Shown: positions 8,218 through 17,529, counted from the stretch's first letter. The stretch is DNA of 64,000 nt from JBBRHQ01 sp963720735 (GCA_963720735.1 CAVRGL010000006.1:62001-126000), one strand, 5' to 3'. The notes: a model not told the origin generated them from the sequence alone. Program-made: numbers and translations.

Positions 8218-8466
8218 GTGACTCCCCAGATCGGACCTCTCGAGTTGGTCGTCGTGCTGATCGTCGCTCTGCTGGTCCTCGGCCCGAAACGCCTTCCCGA
8301 CGTCGGCGCTTCGCTGGGTAAGAGCTTCCGCGGGTTCAGGGACGCCCTGGAAGGGAAAGACGAGGAGGAGGAGGTCACCGAGCCCCCGGAGGCGGAGGTC
8401 GTCTCGGAGCAGCCTGAGGGCGTTCCGGAAGCTTCCGCCGAACCCGACACCAAGCACAACGAGTAG
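8218..8466 (+). CDS. tatA: Twin-arginine translocase subunit TatA-like
   Basis: 82 residues, GTG start. One N-terminal transmembrane helix (GPLELVVVLIVALLVLGP), the FGPKRLP-type hinge (here LGPKRLPDVG), an amphipathic helix (LGKSFRGFRDALEG), then an acidic, disordered tail: the standard TatA layout. It forms the pore or membrane-thinning component that exports folded proteins such as the Tat lipoprotein at 1785-3080. No tatB or tatC lies nearby; in actinobacteria the genes are often dispersed. TatA and TatB cannot be separated firmly by sequence, but the short length favours TatA. The GGAGG at 8211-8215 is unusually close to the GTG. Confidence 0.85.
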   Translation: MTPQIGPLELVVVLIVALLVLGPKRLPDVGASLGKSFRGFRDALEGKDEEEEVTEPPEAEVVSEQPEGVPEASAEPDTKHNE

Positions 8467-8511
8467 ATCGCGATCAGCGTCCCCGCAGTAGATCGCGATC
8501 AGCGTCCCCGC
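8462..8511. repeat. Exact 25-bp tandem duplication at the tatA stop
   Basis: Two perfect copies of a 25-base unit (AGTAGATCGCGATCAGCGTC followed by CCCGC), 8462-8486 and 8487-8511. The first copy includes the tatA stop codon. The core TCGCGATC is itself partly palindromic. It is probably recent slippage, and it lengthens only the non-coding 3' region. Confidence 0.85.
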
Positions 8512-8653
8512 GCCCTAAGGGCACCAGACCGAGCGCCGGCACCCGCGGTGGCCAAAGGAACCGCGAGGCCGGTACGCTCGTGCTGCAGGGGACGGGCTTT
8601 TTCGGGCTCGAGCGGCTTTTGACGAACTCACGAGAGAACCCAGGAGACCAAGC

Positions 8654-10313
8654 ATGCTGTTGATGGCAATGAATCCGTGGACCCGCGTGGCCAAGAAGGG
8701 CCTGGTCCGGCTGACTGTTTCGCTCGCGGGGATGCTTGCCATCTGGCTCGCAGTGGCCCCAGCAGCGAATGCCGCGTCCTGCCCCCAGGTTGTCAATCCC
8801 GCCCATCTCGCAAGCAAAGCCCAGCTGCGAAAGATGACCGCGAAATTCAACAGCTTCGGTCCGCGCATACCTGGGCAGCTCGGCCCACAACAAGGCGATC
8901 GATTGGCTTGAGCACAGGGCCCGCGGGATCGGACTCAGGGTCCACTCGGAACCGTTCCGGCCCTACACCTGGCTGCCCCGCACGCATTTCAAGCACCGAC
9001 CCGGTCTCGACATCGGCGCCGCGGGCGGGCTCAGCGTCAGCAAACCCGATGGGTCGAAGGTGAACGTCCCCGACGCGGGAGCCGTTCACTGGTCCAAGCC
9101 GACCTCAAGAAAGGGCGGGGCCAAGGGCAAGCTCGTCTACCTTCCGGCCGATCAGCCGATCACCGCTGAGAACTCTGCCGGCAAGGTTGTCATCCGCGAC
9201 TTCCAGCTCGGTTCGCTTCCCTTCGGCGCTGTAGGTCCGCTCCTCGGGCTCTACTTGACGCCCGACCTCGAGGGCTACACCGACTACACCCGGCCCTACC
9301 TCAGCCCGAATGCTCACACCGACCTGATGGACGCGAGCCTGGCCGGGGCCGCTGGGGTTATCTATACCTTCGACGTTCCGGGCAAGCAGGTTCGCGGTTA
9401 CTACGACCCGCACGTGGGGACGCTCTACAGGGTGCCGGCGGTCTTCGTCGGCAACGCCCAGGCCACCCGGCTCAAGGCTCTCGCAGCACAGGGCAGCTCC
9501 GCCCGCGTGACCGTCCGCGCCAAGGTTGCTCGGAAGAAGACCCGGAACTTGATCGCCAGGCTTCCCGGGCAAAGCTCGGAGAAGATCGTCCTCGTGGCCA
9601 ACACCGACGGTAACTCGTGGGTCCAGGAAGACGGCGTCATCGGCATGCTGGCGTTCGCTCGCTACTACGCCAACCTGCCGAAGGCCTGCCACCCCCGCAC
9701 GCTGGAGTTGTTGTTCTCAAGCGCTCACGACGGGTTCCGCAACGACGGGACGAACCCAGACCATTACCCCCTGGACAAGAAGAAGATCGCGTTTGCGTTT
9801 GCGATCGAGCACCTCGGTACCCGCGAGATCCTTCCGATCGGCGACGGCGCCAACAGGCATCTGGAATTCACTGGCATCTCCGACCCGGCTCTGTTTGGCG
9901 CCGGCGACAGCGATGCGCTGCGCGAGACGGCGGTCGCGGCGACCAAGCGCCGGAACCTCCCCCGGACCGCGGTCCTGAAGGGACTCGCGGTTCCCAACCC
10001 GAACCAAGCGCCACCGATCTGCTCGATGGGCGGCCTCGGTAACGCATTTCACCCGAAACTGGTCCCGACGCTGGCGATGATTTCGGGGCCGTGGTCTCTC
10101 TATGACCCGGTGTTCGGACGAAAGGCGATCGATTTCGGCCAGATGCGGTCTCAGGTGCTTGCCGCCGGCGATTCCATCCTCGCTCTCGACGGCCTCCCCC
10201 GCGCGCAGATCGCCGGCGACTACCCCGCGTTGCAGGCGGAGCTGGATGCGGGGACGAAGACTCCCTGCCCGACCGAAACATTCCCTCAGTTCGCGCCTGG
10301 TCCGAGTCAGTGA
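8654..10313 (+). pseudogene. Exported M28-like peptidase / PA-domain protein, frameshifted
   Basis: One exported-protein gene split by a single extra base near 8866-8868. The ATG at 8654 has an AGGAGA 6 bases upstream and encodes a signal peptide ending in APAANA. Frame is lost at FNSFGPR; removing one base from GCGCATACC restores YLGSSAHNKAIDWLEHRA and a continuous frame to the stop at 10313. The restored protein (about 550 residues) has the GSxxHxxxxDWLE opening of M28-type peptidases, a PA-like insert (about residues 200-290) and a C-terminal peptidase-like half (VANTDGNSW, ELLFSSAHDGFRNDG). Metal-ligand residues are not convincingly conserved, so it may be a non-catalytic relative. The frameshift could be mutation or a sequencing indel. 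The next exported gene follows after 13 bases. Confidence 0.72.
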
Positions 10314-10326
10314 ACGGCTCGTATCA

Positions 10327-11415
10327 ATGAGCCCGCGACGCCTCAACGTCGCGGTCGCAGGCGTACTGGTGATCGGCCTGCTGTTGGCGCTCGTCAGCTC
10401 CGTCGGCGAAGCCGATCGTGCCGAGGCGGGGGTCGCCGTCAAACAACCGCCCCAGCCGAAGTCCGGCCCGGGTGGAAGCAACTACACCCACCACTTCCGC
10501 GTCCATGCCGGTGGTAGCGGCAGCGACGCCTGGTACGTCTTTGAGCCGACCCAGCCGAAGCCGGAAAAGGCACCGGTTGCAGTCGTCATGCACGGCTACT
10601 TCGAGTATTCGGGCTATGCCTCGATGGCCGCACTCATCCGCCACACCGTCCGCAAGGGGACCATCGTCGTCTATCCCCGCTGGCAGACCGACATTGCGAC
10701 CCCCTGTCCGGGCCCGATCGACATCGAGCCATGTATTGCCTCCGCCGTCAACGGCATTCGCGGCGCTCTGCGGTATTTGCGCGCGCGTCCGAATCGGGTC
10801 CAGCCGCTGGTCGGCCGAGCGAGTTACTTTGGCTTCTCGTTCGGAGGCATCATCACGGCGAATCTCGCCAACCGATGGCAGTCGCTCCATCTCCCGAAGC
10901 CGCGGGCAATCTTCCTCGACGATCCACACGATGGTGCGCTCACGGGGACGGACGAGCCTGCGCTTGATGACGACCTCGGGGGGATACCGTCCTCGACGCT
11001 GTTCCAGTGCCACGCGCCCGCCAACGGAGTCATCGGCGGGACCGACGCCCAGGGCCAGTCGACGAGGAACGGAAGCTGCAATGCGGTGTTCCCGAAACTC
11101 ACGAGCATCCCGGCAAGGAACAAGGATCTCGTGCTCACCCACACCGATACTCACGGCGACCCGACCCTAGCCGCGATCCACGGGGTGTGCGCATCCGGGG
11201 CGGACCCGGGCGGAAGCGACTTTGGAGCAACCAACGCCTACGACTGGAACTTCTGCTGGAAGGTTTGGGACGCGCTGCGCAGTTGCGCATTGCGCGGCAA
11301 GTACTGCCGCTACGCGCTTGGCAACACGAGGGAGCACCGCTTCCTTGGCAAATGGAGCGACGGCGTCCCGGTTAAGCCGCTGAAGATCCAGGACGCGGCT
11401 CCAATCCTGCCCTAG
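10327..11415 (+). CDS. Exported alpha/beta hydrolase
   Basis: 362 residues from the ATG at 10327. The longer open frame lies inside the upstream gene. The N-terminus has a signal peptide (VAVAGVLVIGLLLALVSSV, cleavage near EAGVA). It has an alpha/beta-hydrolase core: oxyanion strand PVAVVMHGYFEYSG near residue 85, nucleophile elbow FGFSFGG (G-x-S-x-G) near 175, acid region IFLDDPHDG, and a histidine-containing LTHTDTHGDP segment near 285. Five or more cysteines in the C-terminal half suggest disulfides outside the cell. Substrate unknown; esterase or lipase-like activity is a family inference. It lies 13 bases after the frameshifted exported gene and probably shares its transcript. Confidence 0.75.
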   Translation: MSPRRLNVAVAGVLVIGLLLALVSSVGEADRAEAGVAVKQPPQPKSGPGGSNYTHHFRVHAGGSGSDAWYVFEPTQPKPEKAPVAVVMHGYFEYSGYASMAALIRHTVRKGTIVVYPRWQTDIATPCPGPIDIEPCIASAVNGIRGALRYLRARPNRVQPLVGRASYFGFSFGGIITANLANRWQSLHLPKPRAIFLDDPHDGALTGTDEPALDDDLGGIPSSTLFQCHAPANGVIGGTDAQGQSTRNGSCNAVFPKLTSIPARNKDLVLTHTDTHGDPTLAAIHGVCASGADPGGSDFGATNAYDWNFCWKVWDALRSCALRGKYCRYALGNTREHRFLGKWSDGVPVKPLKIQDAAPILP

Positions 11416-11496
11416 TCGCCTACTAAGCGAACCTCCGAGTAGGCGATGCGGTGCCGCCGCCCCCTTGCTTGGGGGGTGAGCGGAGTGGAACTCGGG

Positions 11497-12138
11497 CTAG
11501 CCGGAGGGCACAGATCGCCACTGGCCCGCGGCCAGGACGATCATCCGCATCCGCTTCTGCGCGGTTCGTCGGATTTCCTCGTTTCCCATGGAGCTTGAAG
11601 TCGGCGTGTCCAGGATGTCCTCGATGATCGAGATCATGGCGTTGACGATCAGGCCGGCCATGACCCGAAGGTCTTCGGCGCTCCATCTACTCATCTCCGG
11701 GACGCGAACGAGGTCGGTTGCCAGCTCGCTGGCGAAAAGTCGGATTTCGGCACGGATTGCATGTCGGAGGACTGCGACGCCGCTGAAACGCTCCCGAGCG
11801 ATGAACTGAAACTGGAGCCGATGCTCGTGGACGTGGCTGATGAGCATGTCAACCGAGTCGCGGATCACATGCTCGAACTTCGCCGACTCGGCTCGAACTT
11901 CGCGGATCACCTCCCGCAGAGTTCGGAATGACTCGTCGATCAGAGCGAGCCCGAGCTCTTCCATGCTCTCGAAATGGCGGTAGAAGGCTGTCGGCACTAC
12001 GCCGGCCTCGCGCGTGACCTCGCGCAGGCTGACGCTGGAGAAGCTCTGGTCTTCGAGCAATGCCAGCGCCGCCTGCATCAGCTCTTGGCGGGTCCGCTCC
12101 TTGCGCTCAAGACGACTCTCGGAGGTACGGATGTTCAC
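11497..12138 (-). CDS. TetR-family regulator (FabR/DesT-like) of the desaturase genes
   Basis: 213 residues. The helix-turn-helix covers residues 15-60 (VSLREVTREAGVVPTAFYRH), matching the FabR/DesT subgroup, where VxxxFYRHF is typical. The ligand domain is helical (HEHRLQFQFIARERFSG). It is divergently transcribed from a ferredoxin-type reductase and a fatty-acid desaturase, the same arrangement as known lipid-unsaturation regulators. Predicted to repress the reductase-desaturase unit in response to acyl-CoA composition. Regulation is inferred from divergence and family. Confidence 0.83.
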   Translation of the reverse strand: MNIRTSESRLERKERTRQELMQAALALLEDQSFSSVSLREVTREAGVVPTAFYRHFESMEELGLALIDESFRTLREVIREVRAESAKFEHVIRDSVDMLISHVHEHRLQFQFIARERFSGVAVLRHAIRAEIRLFASELATDLVRVPEMSRWSAEDLRVMAGLIVNAMISIIEDILDTPTSSSMGNEEIRRTAQKRMRMIVLAAGQWRSVPSG

Positions 12139-12197
12139 GGAGTGAGTGTGACGAACTTCACGGACGCAGGCGTTTCCATTCTCGTTATAGGGTTATT

Positions 12198-12216
12198 CTG
12201 TGCACAGTCGTTCACT
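12198..12216. promoter_or_regulatory. Candidate operator in the divergent TetR/reductase promoter
   Basis: The 93-base divergent gap holds a 10-bp palindrome CTGTGCACAG (12198-12207) followed directly by CGTTCACT (12209-12216), whose reverse complement AGTGAACG resembles a FabR/DesT-type half-site. No full-length symmetric partner is present, so this is a tentative site. Confidence 0.35.
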
Positions 12217-12231
12217 CAAAGAGGATTTCCG

Positions 12232-13323
12232 ATGCCAACTACCAGGACCGCAACTCGCCTGCTTCGCTCACGGCTTCTCAACGCCCTCACCTTCCCGCAC
12301 GGCGCCGAGCGCTATGTCGAGTTGGTCGATCCGCTCGCCTCCCGCGACGATGTCAGGGGCGAGATCATCGCGGTTCACCGCCAGACCCCAAAGAGCGTCA
12401 CCTTGACGCTCGCCCCGAACGAAAACTGGGCCGGTGCCCGGGCCGGCCAGTTCGTCGGGCTGAGCGTCGAGATCGATGGTCGCCGTGAGACCCGCCCGTA
12501 CTCACCGACGAGTTCCGAGCACCGGCCTGGCGGCCTGCTCGAGTTCACGGTCTCCACCCATCCCGACGGCCTCGTCTCCCGCTACCTGCGGGAGCAGGCC
12601 CGCCCCGGGATGCTGATTCACCTCGAGCCGGCGGCCGGGGAGTTCGTCCTGCCGGACCCGCGGCCCGACCGGATACTGCTGATCAGCGGCGGCAGCGGCA
12701 TCACACCGGTGATGGCGATGCTGCGCACGCTCTGCGATGAGGGCTACGCCGGCGAGGTCGGCTTTCTCAACTACGCCCGCTCGCCCGACCTGGCGCTGTA
12801 TGAGACCGAGCTCCAGATGCTCGCCGGCTCCCACCGAGGGGTGCGGGTCGCGCGCGGCTTCACCCAGGCATCCGGTGCCCCGCTCCAGGGCCGATTCGAT
12901 CGAAAGCACCTCAGCTCCGTGATCTCAGACCATCGCGACGCTGCGACATTCGTATGCGGTCCGCCGGCGCTGATCGACACCGTGCGGTCGACCTGGGCGG
13001 CAGACGGACTGTCGACCCCCACGGTCGAAACCTTTGCCCCACCCACCGTGGCGCTCGATCCTGACTCGGCTGAGGGCACGGTTCGGTTCGACAGCAGTGG
13101 CCGCGAGGCCGAGAACTCCGGCCTGCCGCTCCTCGAGCAGGCGGAGGACGCCGGCCTATCGCCACCGCACGGCTGCCGGATGGGCATCTGCAACACCTGT
13201 TCCTGCCGCAAGACGAGCGGGGCGGTGCGCAATCTGCTCACCGGCGAGACCTCCACCAAGGAGGACGAGCTGGTCCGGATCTGCGTCTCGGTCCCCGTCG
13301 GCGACGTCGAGATCGCCCTCTGA
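12232..13323 (+). CDS. Ferredoxin-NAD(P) reductase with C-terminal 2Fe-2S domain (desaturase electron donor)
   Basis: 363 residues from the ATG at 12232 (AGAGGA a few bases upstream). It has an FAD-binding barrel with RPYSPTS near residue 85, an NAD(P)-binding domain with LLISGGSGITPVMAM near 145, and a plant-type 2Fe-2S domain with CRMGICNTC near 320 and the fourth cysteine in RICVS. This is the layout of Rv3230c-type oxidoreductases, which pass electrons from NADPH to an acyl-CoA desaturase; here the desaturase gene follows after 49 bases. The unit is cytoplasmic/membrane-associated and probably controlled by the divergent TetR regulator. Confidence 0.88.
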   Translation: MPTTRTATRLLRSRLLNALTFPHGAERYVELVDPLASRDDVRGEIIAVHRQTPKSVTLTLAPNENWAGARAGQFVGLSVEIDGRRETRPYSPTSSEHRPGGLLEFTVSTHPDGLVSRYLREQARPGMLIHLEPAAGEFVLPDPRPDRILLISGGSGITPVMAMLRTLCDEGYAGEVGFLNYARSPDLALYETELQMLAGSHRGVRVARGFTQASGAPLQGRFDRKHLSSVISDHRDAATFVCGPPALIDTVRSTWAADGLSTPTVETFAPPTVALDPDSAEGTVRFDSSGREAENSGLPLLEQAEDAGLSPPHGCRMGICNTCSCRKTSGAVRNLLTGETSTKEDELVRICVSVPVGDVEIAL

Positions 13324-13372
13324 ACCCTTCGACCCCCCACTTCACTCCAATCACTACCTGAGGAGACAAAGC

Positions 13373-14530
13373 ATGCCCAAGCCACACCCCACGCTGACCG
13401 ATGAGCAATTCGAGGCCTTCGGCGCCGAACTCGACGCAATCCGGGCCCGCGCCGTTGCCGACCTGGGCGCGCGCGACGCCGACTACATCAACCGGGTGAT
13501 CCGCGCCCAGCGCGGGCTCGAGGTTGCCGGCCGCGGCCTATTGATGATCGGCTTCCTGCCGCCGGCCTGGCTGGCCGGGACCGCCGCCCTCTCGGTCTCA
13601 AAGATCCTCGACAACATGGAGATCGGCCACAACGTGATGCACGGCCAATACGACTGGATGAGGGATCCCCGCCTGAACGGCAAGACCTTCGAGTGGGACA
13701 CCGCCTGCCCAGGCGACCAGTGGCGCCATTCTCACAACTACATGCACCACACCCACACCAACGTCCAGGGAAAGGACCGCGACATCGGCTACGGGGTCCT
13801 GCGGATGTCGGAGGATCAGCCCTGGCGTCCCTACTACCTGGGCAACCCGCTCTACGCGACGCTGCTGGCCGCCTTCTTCCAGTACGGCGTCGCGCTGCAC
13901 GACCTCGAGACGGAGCGGATCGTCGCCGGCGAAACGACCCTGGCCGAGAAACGCAAGATGGCCGGAGAGATCTGGCAGAAGGTCCGCGGCCAGTGGCTCA
14001 AGGACTACGTGCTGTTCCCGGCCCTCTCGGGCCCGTCCTTCCCACTGGTCCTGGCCGGCAACGCGACCGCCAACCTGACCCGCAACCTGTGGTCGTTCAT
14101 GATCATCTTCTGCGGGCACTTCCCGGACGGGACCCAGGAGTTCACCGAGGATGAGGTCGAGGGTGAGACACACGGCCGCTGGTATTTCCGCCAGCTGCTC
14201 GGCTCGGCCAATCTGACCGGCAGCAAGCTCTTCCACATCATGTCGGGCAACCTCAGCCACCAGATCGAGCACCACCTGTTCCCCGATATTCCGGCCCATC
14301 GCTACGCAGAGATCTCGGTCGAAGTCCAGGAGATCTGCGCGCGCTACGGGATCCCCTACAACACGGGGCCGCTGACCAAGCAGTTCGGCAGCGTCGTCCG
14401 CAAGATCGCCAGGCTGGCGCTGCCGGACCGACTCTGGGGCGGCGAGAGAGCGGAGAGGTCAGTGCCTCCCGCTTCCCGCCGCGAGAGCAGCGAGTCCGAG
14501 CCCACCGAGCGCGCCCTGACGCTAGCCTAG
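13373..14530 (+). CDS. Membrane fatty-acid (acyl-CoA) desaturase
   Basis: 385 residues from the ATG at 13373, preceded by AGGAGA. Three histidine boxes are present: GHNVMHGQ (about residue 85), HSHNYMHHTHT (about 120) and HQIEHH (about 300). These bind the di-iron centre. Hydrophobic segments flank them (MIGFLPPAWLAGTAAL; a second pair around residues 210-245). It is a DesA3-like acyl-CoA desaturase that inserts a double bond into saturated acyl chains using electrons from the upstream reductase. The last about 30 residues are a Ser/Glu-rich tail not needed for the fold. Position of the double bond cannot be told from sequence. Confidence 0.9.
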   Translation: MPKPHPTLTDEQFEAFGAELDAIRARAVADLGARDADYINRVIRAQRGLEVAGRGLLMIGFLPPAWLAGTAALSVSKILDNMEIGHNVMHGQYDWMRDPRLNGKTFEWDTACPGDQWRHSHNYMHHTHTNVQGKDRDIGYGVLRMSEDQPWRPYYLGNPLYATLLAAFFQYGVALHDLETERIVAGETTLAEKRKMAGEIWQKVRGQWLKDYVLFPALSGPSFPLVLAGNATANLTRNLWSFMIIFCGHFPDGTQEFTEDEVEGETHGRWYFRQLLGSANLTGSKLFHIMSGNLSHQIEHHLFPDIPAHRYAEISVEVQEICARYGIPYNTGPLTKQFGSVVRKIARLALPDRLWGGERAERSVPPASRRESSESEPTERALTLA

Positions 14531-14566
14531 GCTGGTCCCGCTTCGCTGACCTAGACCTGCCTCCAG

Positions 14567-14812
14567 ATGAGTCGCCAAATGCCGCCGCTTAGCAAGTCAG
14601 AAACCCGCAAGGACACGGCCCAGGTCGTGATCGAATCGGGCGCCACACACGTCGGCCGGATCGCCAACATCGTGACCAACGCCGTGCGCGAGGTGACCCG
14701 CGAGCTCGGCGGCTTCGCGACGGAGATCTTCGAGATGCGAGATGCATCAAAGCGCGCGGAGGCCGACGCTGACACGGCGGCCGAGTCGCCTCAGGACGCT
14801 GATCGGGGCTGA
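14567..14812 (+). CDS. Small helical protein of unknown function
   Basis: 81 residues, predicted almost entirely alpha-helical (TRKDTAQVVIESGATHVGRI, then VREVTRELGGFATEIFEMRD), ending in an acidic tail. No membrane segment or known motif. It follows the desaturase by 36 bases on the same strand, but no strong ribosome-binding site is seen. Frame and composition look genuine. An overlapping frame just downstream also encodes protein-like sequence, so the 3' boundary may have been rearranged. Confidence 0.5.
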   Translation: MSRQMPPLSKSETRKDTAQVVIESGATHVGRIANIVTNAVREVTRELGGFATEIFEMRDASKRAEADADTAAESPQDADRG

Positions 14813-14936
14813 TCCCGACACCAAGGACGGCCGGGTTACGAACGGTCGGGAGCACTTTCACGACCTCTACGCCTGGGACGAGTTCTGGTCCTAGCCCTCG
14901 CCGGCATCCGGTGCCGGACTCTGGCAGGCTGCACGC

Positions 14937-16676
14937 ATGACCACGGCAACATCAACGGCCACGGGCCGTCTGCTCAATCCGGCGACCTACGACGCTGCGG
15001 AGTTCGACGATGCGACGCGGCGATTGTTCCGCACGACAATCGACTGGTTCGAGGCCAAGGGCAAGGTCGCGGTCATGGCCGAGACACGCAGCGACCAGTG
15101 GTACGGGGACTTCATCGAGCTTCTGAAGCGCGAGCGCGTGTTCGCAACCTTGCTCACCCCGACTCGCGACGCGGGCGGCGACGCCGACAAGCGCTGGGAC
15201 ACGCGGCGCAACGCGGTCTTCAACGAGATCCTCGGCTTCTACGGGCTGCCCTACTGGTACGCGTGGCAGGTCACGATCCTCGGGCTCGGGCCGATCTGGC
15301 AGTCCGACAACCCCGCCGCCCGTCAGCGTGCCGCCAGGCTCCTCGACGACGGAGCCGTGTTCGCGTTCGGCCTCTCCGAGCGCGAGCACGGCGCCGACAT
15401 CTACGAGACCGACATGATCCTCACGCCCGACGGAGAGGGGTTGCGGGCCAGCGGCGGCAAGTACTACATCGGCAACGGCAACGTCGCCGGGATGGTCTCG
15501 GTCTTCGGACGGCTCGCTGATGTCGAGGGACCCGACGGCTACGTGTTCTTCGCGGTTGACAGCCACCACCCCGCCTACAAGCTGCGCAAGAACGTGGTCC
15601 AAGCTCAGATGTACGTGAGTGCCTTCGACCTCGAGGACTACCCCGTCGCGCCCGAGGACATCCTGCACCGCGGCCCCGCCGCGTTCGAGGCCGCGCTCAA
15701 CACGATCAACGTCGGCAAGTTCAATCTCGGCTTCTGCGCGATCGGCATCAGCGAGCACTGCTTCTACGAGACGGTCACCCAAGCCGAGAACCGGGTTCTG
15801 TTCGGCAAGCGCGTGACCGAGTTCCCGCAGATACGGAGGATCCTCACGGAAGCCTACGCGCGGCTGCTCGCGACGAAGCTCTACGCGGCACGCGCGATCG
15901 ACTACGTCCGCAGCGCGAGCCTGGAGGACCGCCGTTACCTCCTCTACACGCCGATCAACAAGATGCGCGTGACGACGGAGGGGGAGCGGATCGTCAGCCT
16001 CCTGGGAGAGGTGATCTCCGCCAAGGGATTCGAGCGTGACTCGTACTTCGAGGCGGCGAAGAACATCATCGGCGGGCTGCCCAAGCTCGAGGGGACGGTC
16101 CACCTCAACCTTGCACTGGTCCTCAAGTTTCTGCCCAACTACCTGTTCGGGGACGAGGCCCTGGAACCCGCTCCCGCTCGCTATGAGGCTGACGACGACG
16201 CATTCCTCTTCGCCCAGGGGCCGACCCGGGGCCTTGGCAAGGTCAAGTTTCCGGACTGGCGCCCGGTATTCGATCGGTTCGCGGAAGTTGCGAACGTCGC
16301 GCTTTTCCGCGAACAGGCCGAAGCGCTCATCGCGCTTGTTGAGGCGGCGCCGTTAACGCCCGAGCAGATCGGCGAGGACCTCGACTTCCAGCTGTCGCTT
16401 GCCGAGTTGTTCACGCTCCTGCCCTACGGGCAGCTGATCCTCGAGCAGGCGGAACTTGCCGACACGCATCACGACATCGTCGACCTGATCTTCGAGTGGC
16501 TCGTCCGCGACTTCACCGCCTACGCGATCGACCTCCACGGCAAGGCGTCGTCGACGGAAGCCCAACAGCGCTGGGTGGTCGACAGCATCCGCAAGCCGGT
16601 GATCGATGCGCTTCGCGAGGACCGGGTCTACCCGGAAGTTCGGGCACTTGCCGACGCGTACGTGATGCCCACCTGA
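14937..16676 (+). CDS. Acyl-CoA dehydrogenase family protein
   Basis: 579-residue flavoprotein. The central FAD/substrate region is recognisable (FAFGLSEREHGADIYETDMI near residue 145; GGKYYIGNGNVAGMVSVFGR near 175), followed by the helical C-terminal domain (NTINVGKFNLGFCAIGISEH; TEFPQIRRILTEAYARL). The length exceeds the usual about 380 residues; the extra C-terminal about 180 residues (from YEADDDAFLFAQGP) form an additional helical domain, as in long-chain or aidB/ACAD-like members. It probably oxidises a fatty-acyl-CoA in the cytoplasm. Being downstream of the desaturase suggests a lipid-metabolism context, but the 124-base gap argues for its own promoter. Confidence 0.82.
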   Translation: MTTATSTATGRLLNPATYDAAEFDDATRRLFRTTIDWFEAKGKVAVMAETRSDQWYGDFIELLKRERVFATLLTPTRDAGGDADKRWDTRRNAVFNEILGFYGLPYWYAWQVTILGLGPIWQSDNPAARQRAARLLDDGAVFAFGLSEREHGADIYETDMILTPDGEGLRASGGKYYIGNGNVAGMVSVFGRLADVEGPDGYVFFAVDSHHPAYKLRKNVVQAQMYVSAFDLEDYPVAPEDILHRGPAAFEAALNTINVGKFNLGFCAIGISEHCFYETVTQAENRVLFGKRVTEFPQIRRILTEAYARLLATKLYAARAIDYVRSASLEDRRYLLYTPINKMRVTTEGERIVSLLGEVISAKGFERDSYFEAAKNIIGGLPKLEGTVHLNLALVLKFLPNYLFGDEALEPAPARYEADDDAFLFAQGPTRGLGKVKFPDWRPVFDRFAEVANVALFREQAEALIALVEAAPLTPEQIGEDLDFQLSLAELFTLLPYGQLILEQAELADTHHDIVDLIFEWLVRDFTAYAIDLHGKASSTEAQQRWVVDSIRKPVIDALREDRVYPEVRALADAYVMPT

Positions 16677-16722
16677 GATCTGCGGCGGTCTCGAAGTTGT
16701 GCGGCCTCCTCCCAGCGGCCCG

Positions 16723-17529
16723 CTACACGCGTGTAGTGCTTGGCCGCCTCTCTGCCGCTTGACCCGCCGCGAGCCACTCTTCGAACCTGGGGCCGGCGAG
16801 CTTCGCGCCCGGGTTGGGCAGCGCAGCGCCCTCCGCATATGCCGCGGCGTCCGGGTCGCCGGGCTGGCGGCCCTCGCGGATCTCGAACGAGTCACCACGT
16901 CTGGCGAAGAGCGTTGCGGCCGCAGTGGCGAGACGCTCCTCCTGCGGGCCGGCGATCTCGGTGATCCTGCCGTTCTGGATCTCCGGCTCCTCGGCCGCGT
17001 CGGCGAGGGCTTCGGCGACGACGCGGGCGGCGACGAGCTGCGTTCGCATCTCGGGCAGGTAGGCGACGTCATCCTGGATCATCCACCCGACCAGTTGGTC
17101 GACGAACTCGTGGAACTGGGCCGCGCGAACGATCCGGACTGGGACTGGGCCTTCGAGCAGTGTCTGCTCCTGCACCACCTTCGCCGCGTTGTAGCCGCCC
17201 TGGAACTTGTCGATGCCGATGATCGAGACGACGACGATCCGGTTCGCCCCGGCTGCGGCGCCGGCTCGCTGGAGGTTCCGTGCCGAAGCGGTGAAGAACT
17301 GCGTCGCCGCTTCCTGGTCGGGCGAGGGCCCCGTGGCCGTGTCGATGATGGTCTCGGCCCCGGCAAGCGCCTCGGCAAGACCCTCGCCGCTGACCACGTC
17401 GACCCCCTTGGAGCGCGCGATCGGGACCACATCGTGTCCGCGCTGCTCGAGGATCTCGACGAGGTGTGATCCGACCCGGCCGGTGGCTCCCGTGACGGCA
17501 ATCTTCTGGCTCCTGTCTTCGGTCTCCAT
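16723..17529 (-). CDS. NmrA/SDR-type NAD(P)-binding protein
   Basis: 268 residues from the ATG at 17529 (AAAGGAAG upstream). Atypical short-chain dehydrogenase fold: glycine-rich loop IAVTGATGRVGSHLVEIL at residues 8-27, then strands RIVVVSIIGIDKFQGGY and a YNAAKVVQE segment (Y-x-x-x-K replaced by YNAAK). This resembles NAD(P)H-sensing NmrA/quinone-oxidoreductase-2-like proteins rather than classical dehydrogenases. The longer open frame upstream is out of context. It converges with the acyl-CoA dehydrogenase gene, 46 bases apart, and diverges from the SRPBCC gene. Confidence 0.82.
   Translation of the reverse strand: METEDRSQKIAVTGATGRVGSHLVEILEQRGHDVVPIARSKGVDVVSGEGLAEALAGAETIIDTATGPSPDQEAATQFFTASARNLQRAGAAAGANRIVVVSIIGIDKFQGGYNAAKVVQEQTLLEGPVPVRIVRAAQFHEFVDQLVGWMIQDDVAYLPEMRTQLVAARVVAEALADAAEEPEIQNGRITEIAGPQEERLATAAATLFARRGDSFEIREGRQPGDPDAAAYAEGAALPNPGAKLAGPRFEEWLAAGQAAERRPSTTRV

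Noticed and set aside
14742..14894. Overlapping frame after the small helical protein, ending in HFHDLYAWDEFWS
   Set aside because: The ending looks like a real protein C-terminus, but the start (ATG at 14742) lies inside the 81-residue gene in another frame with no ribosome-binding site. Possibly a remnant; not listed as a gene.
14952..16103. Long minus-strand frame (383 codons) opposite the acyl-CoA dehydrogenase gene
   Set aside because: Shadow of a GC-rich coding gene: translation is Val/Arg/Glu-rich without domains.
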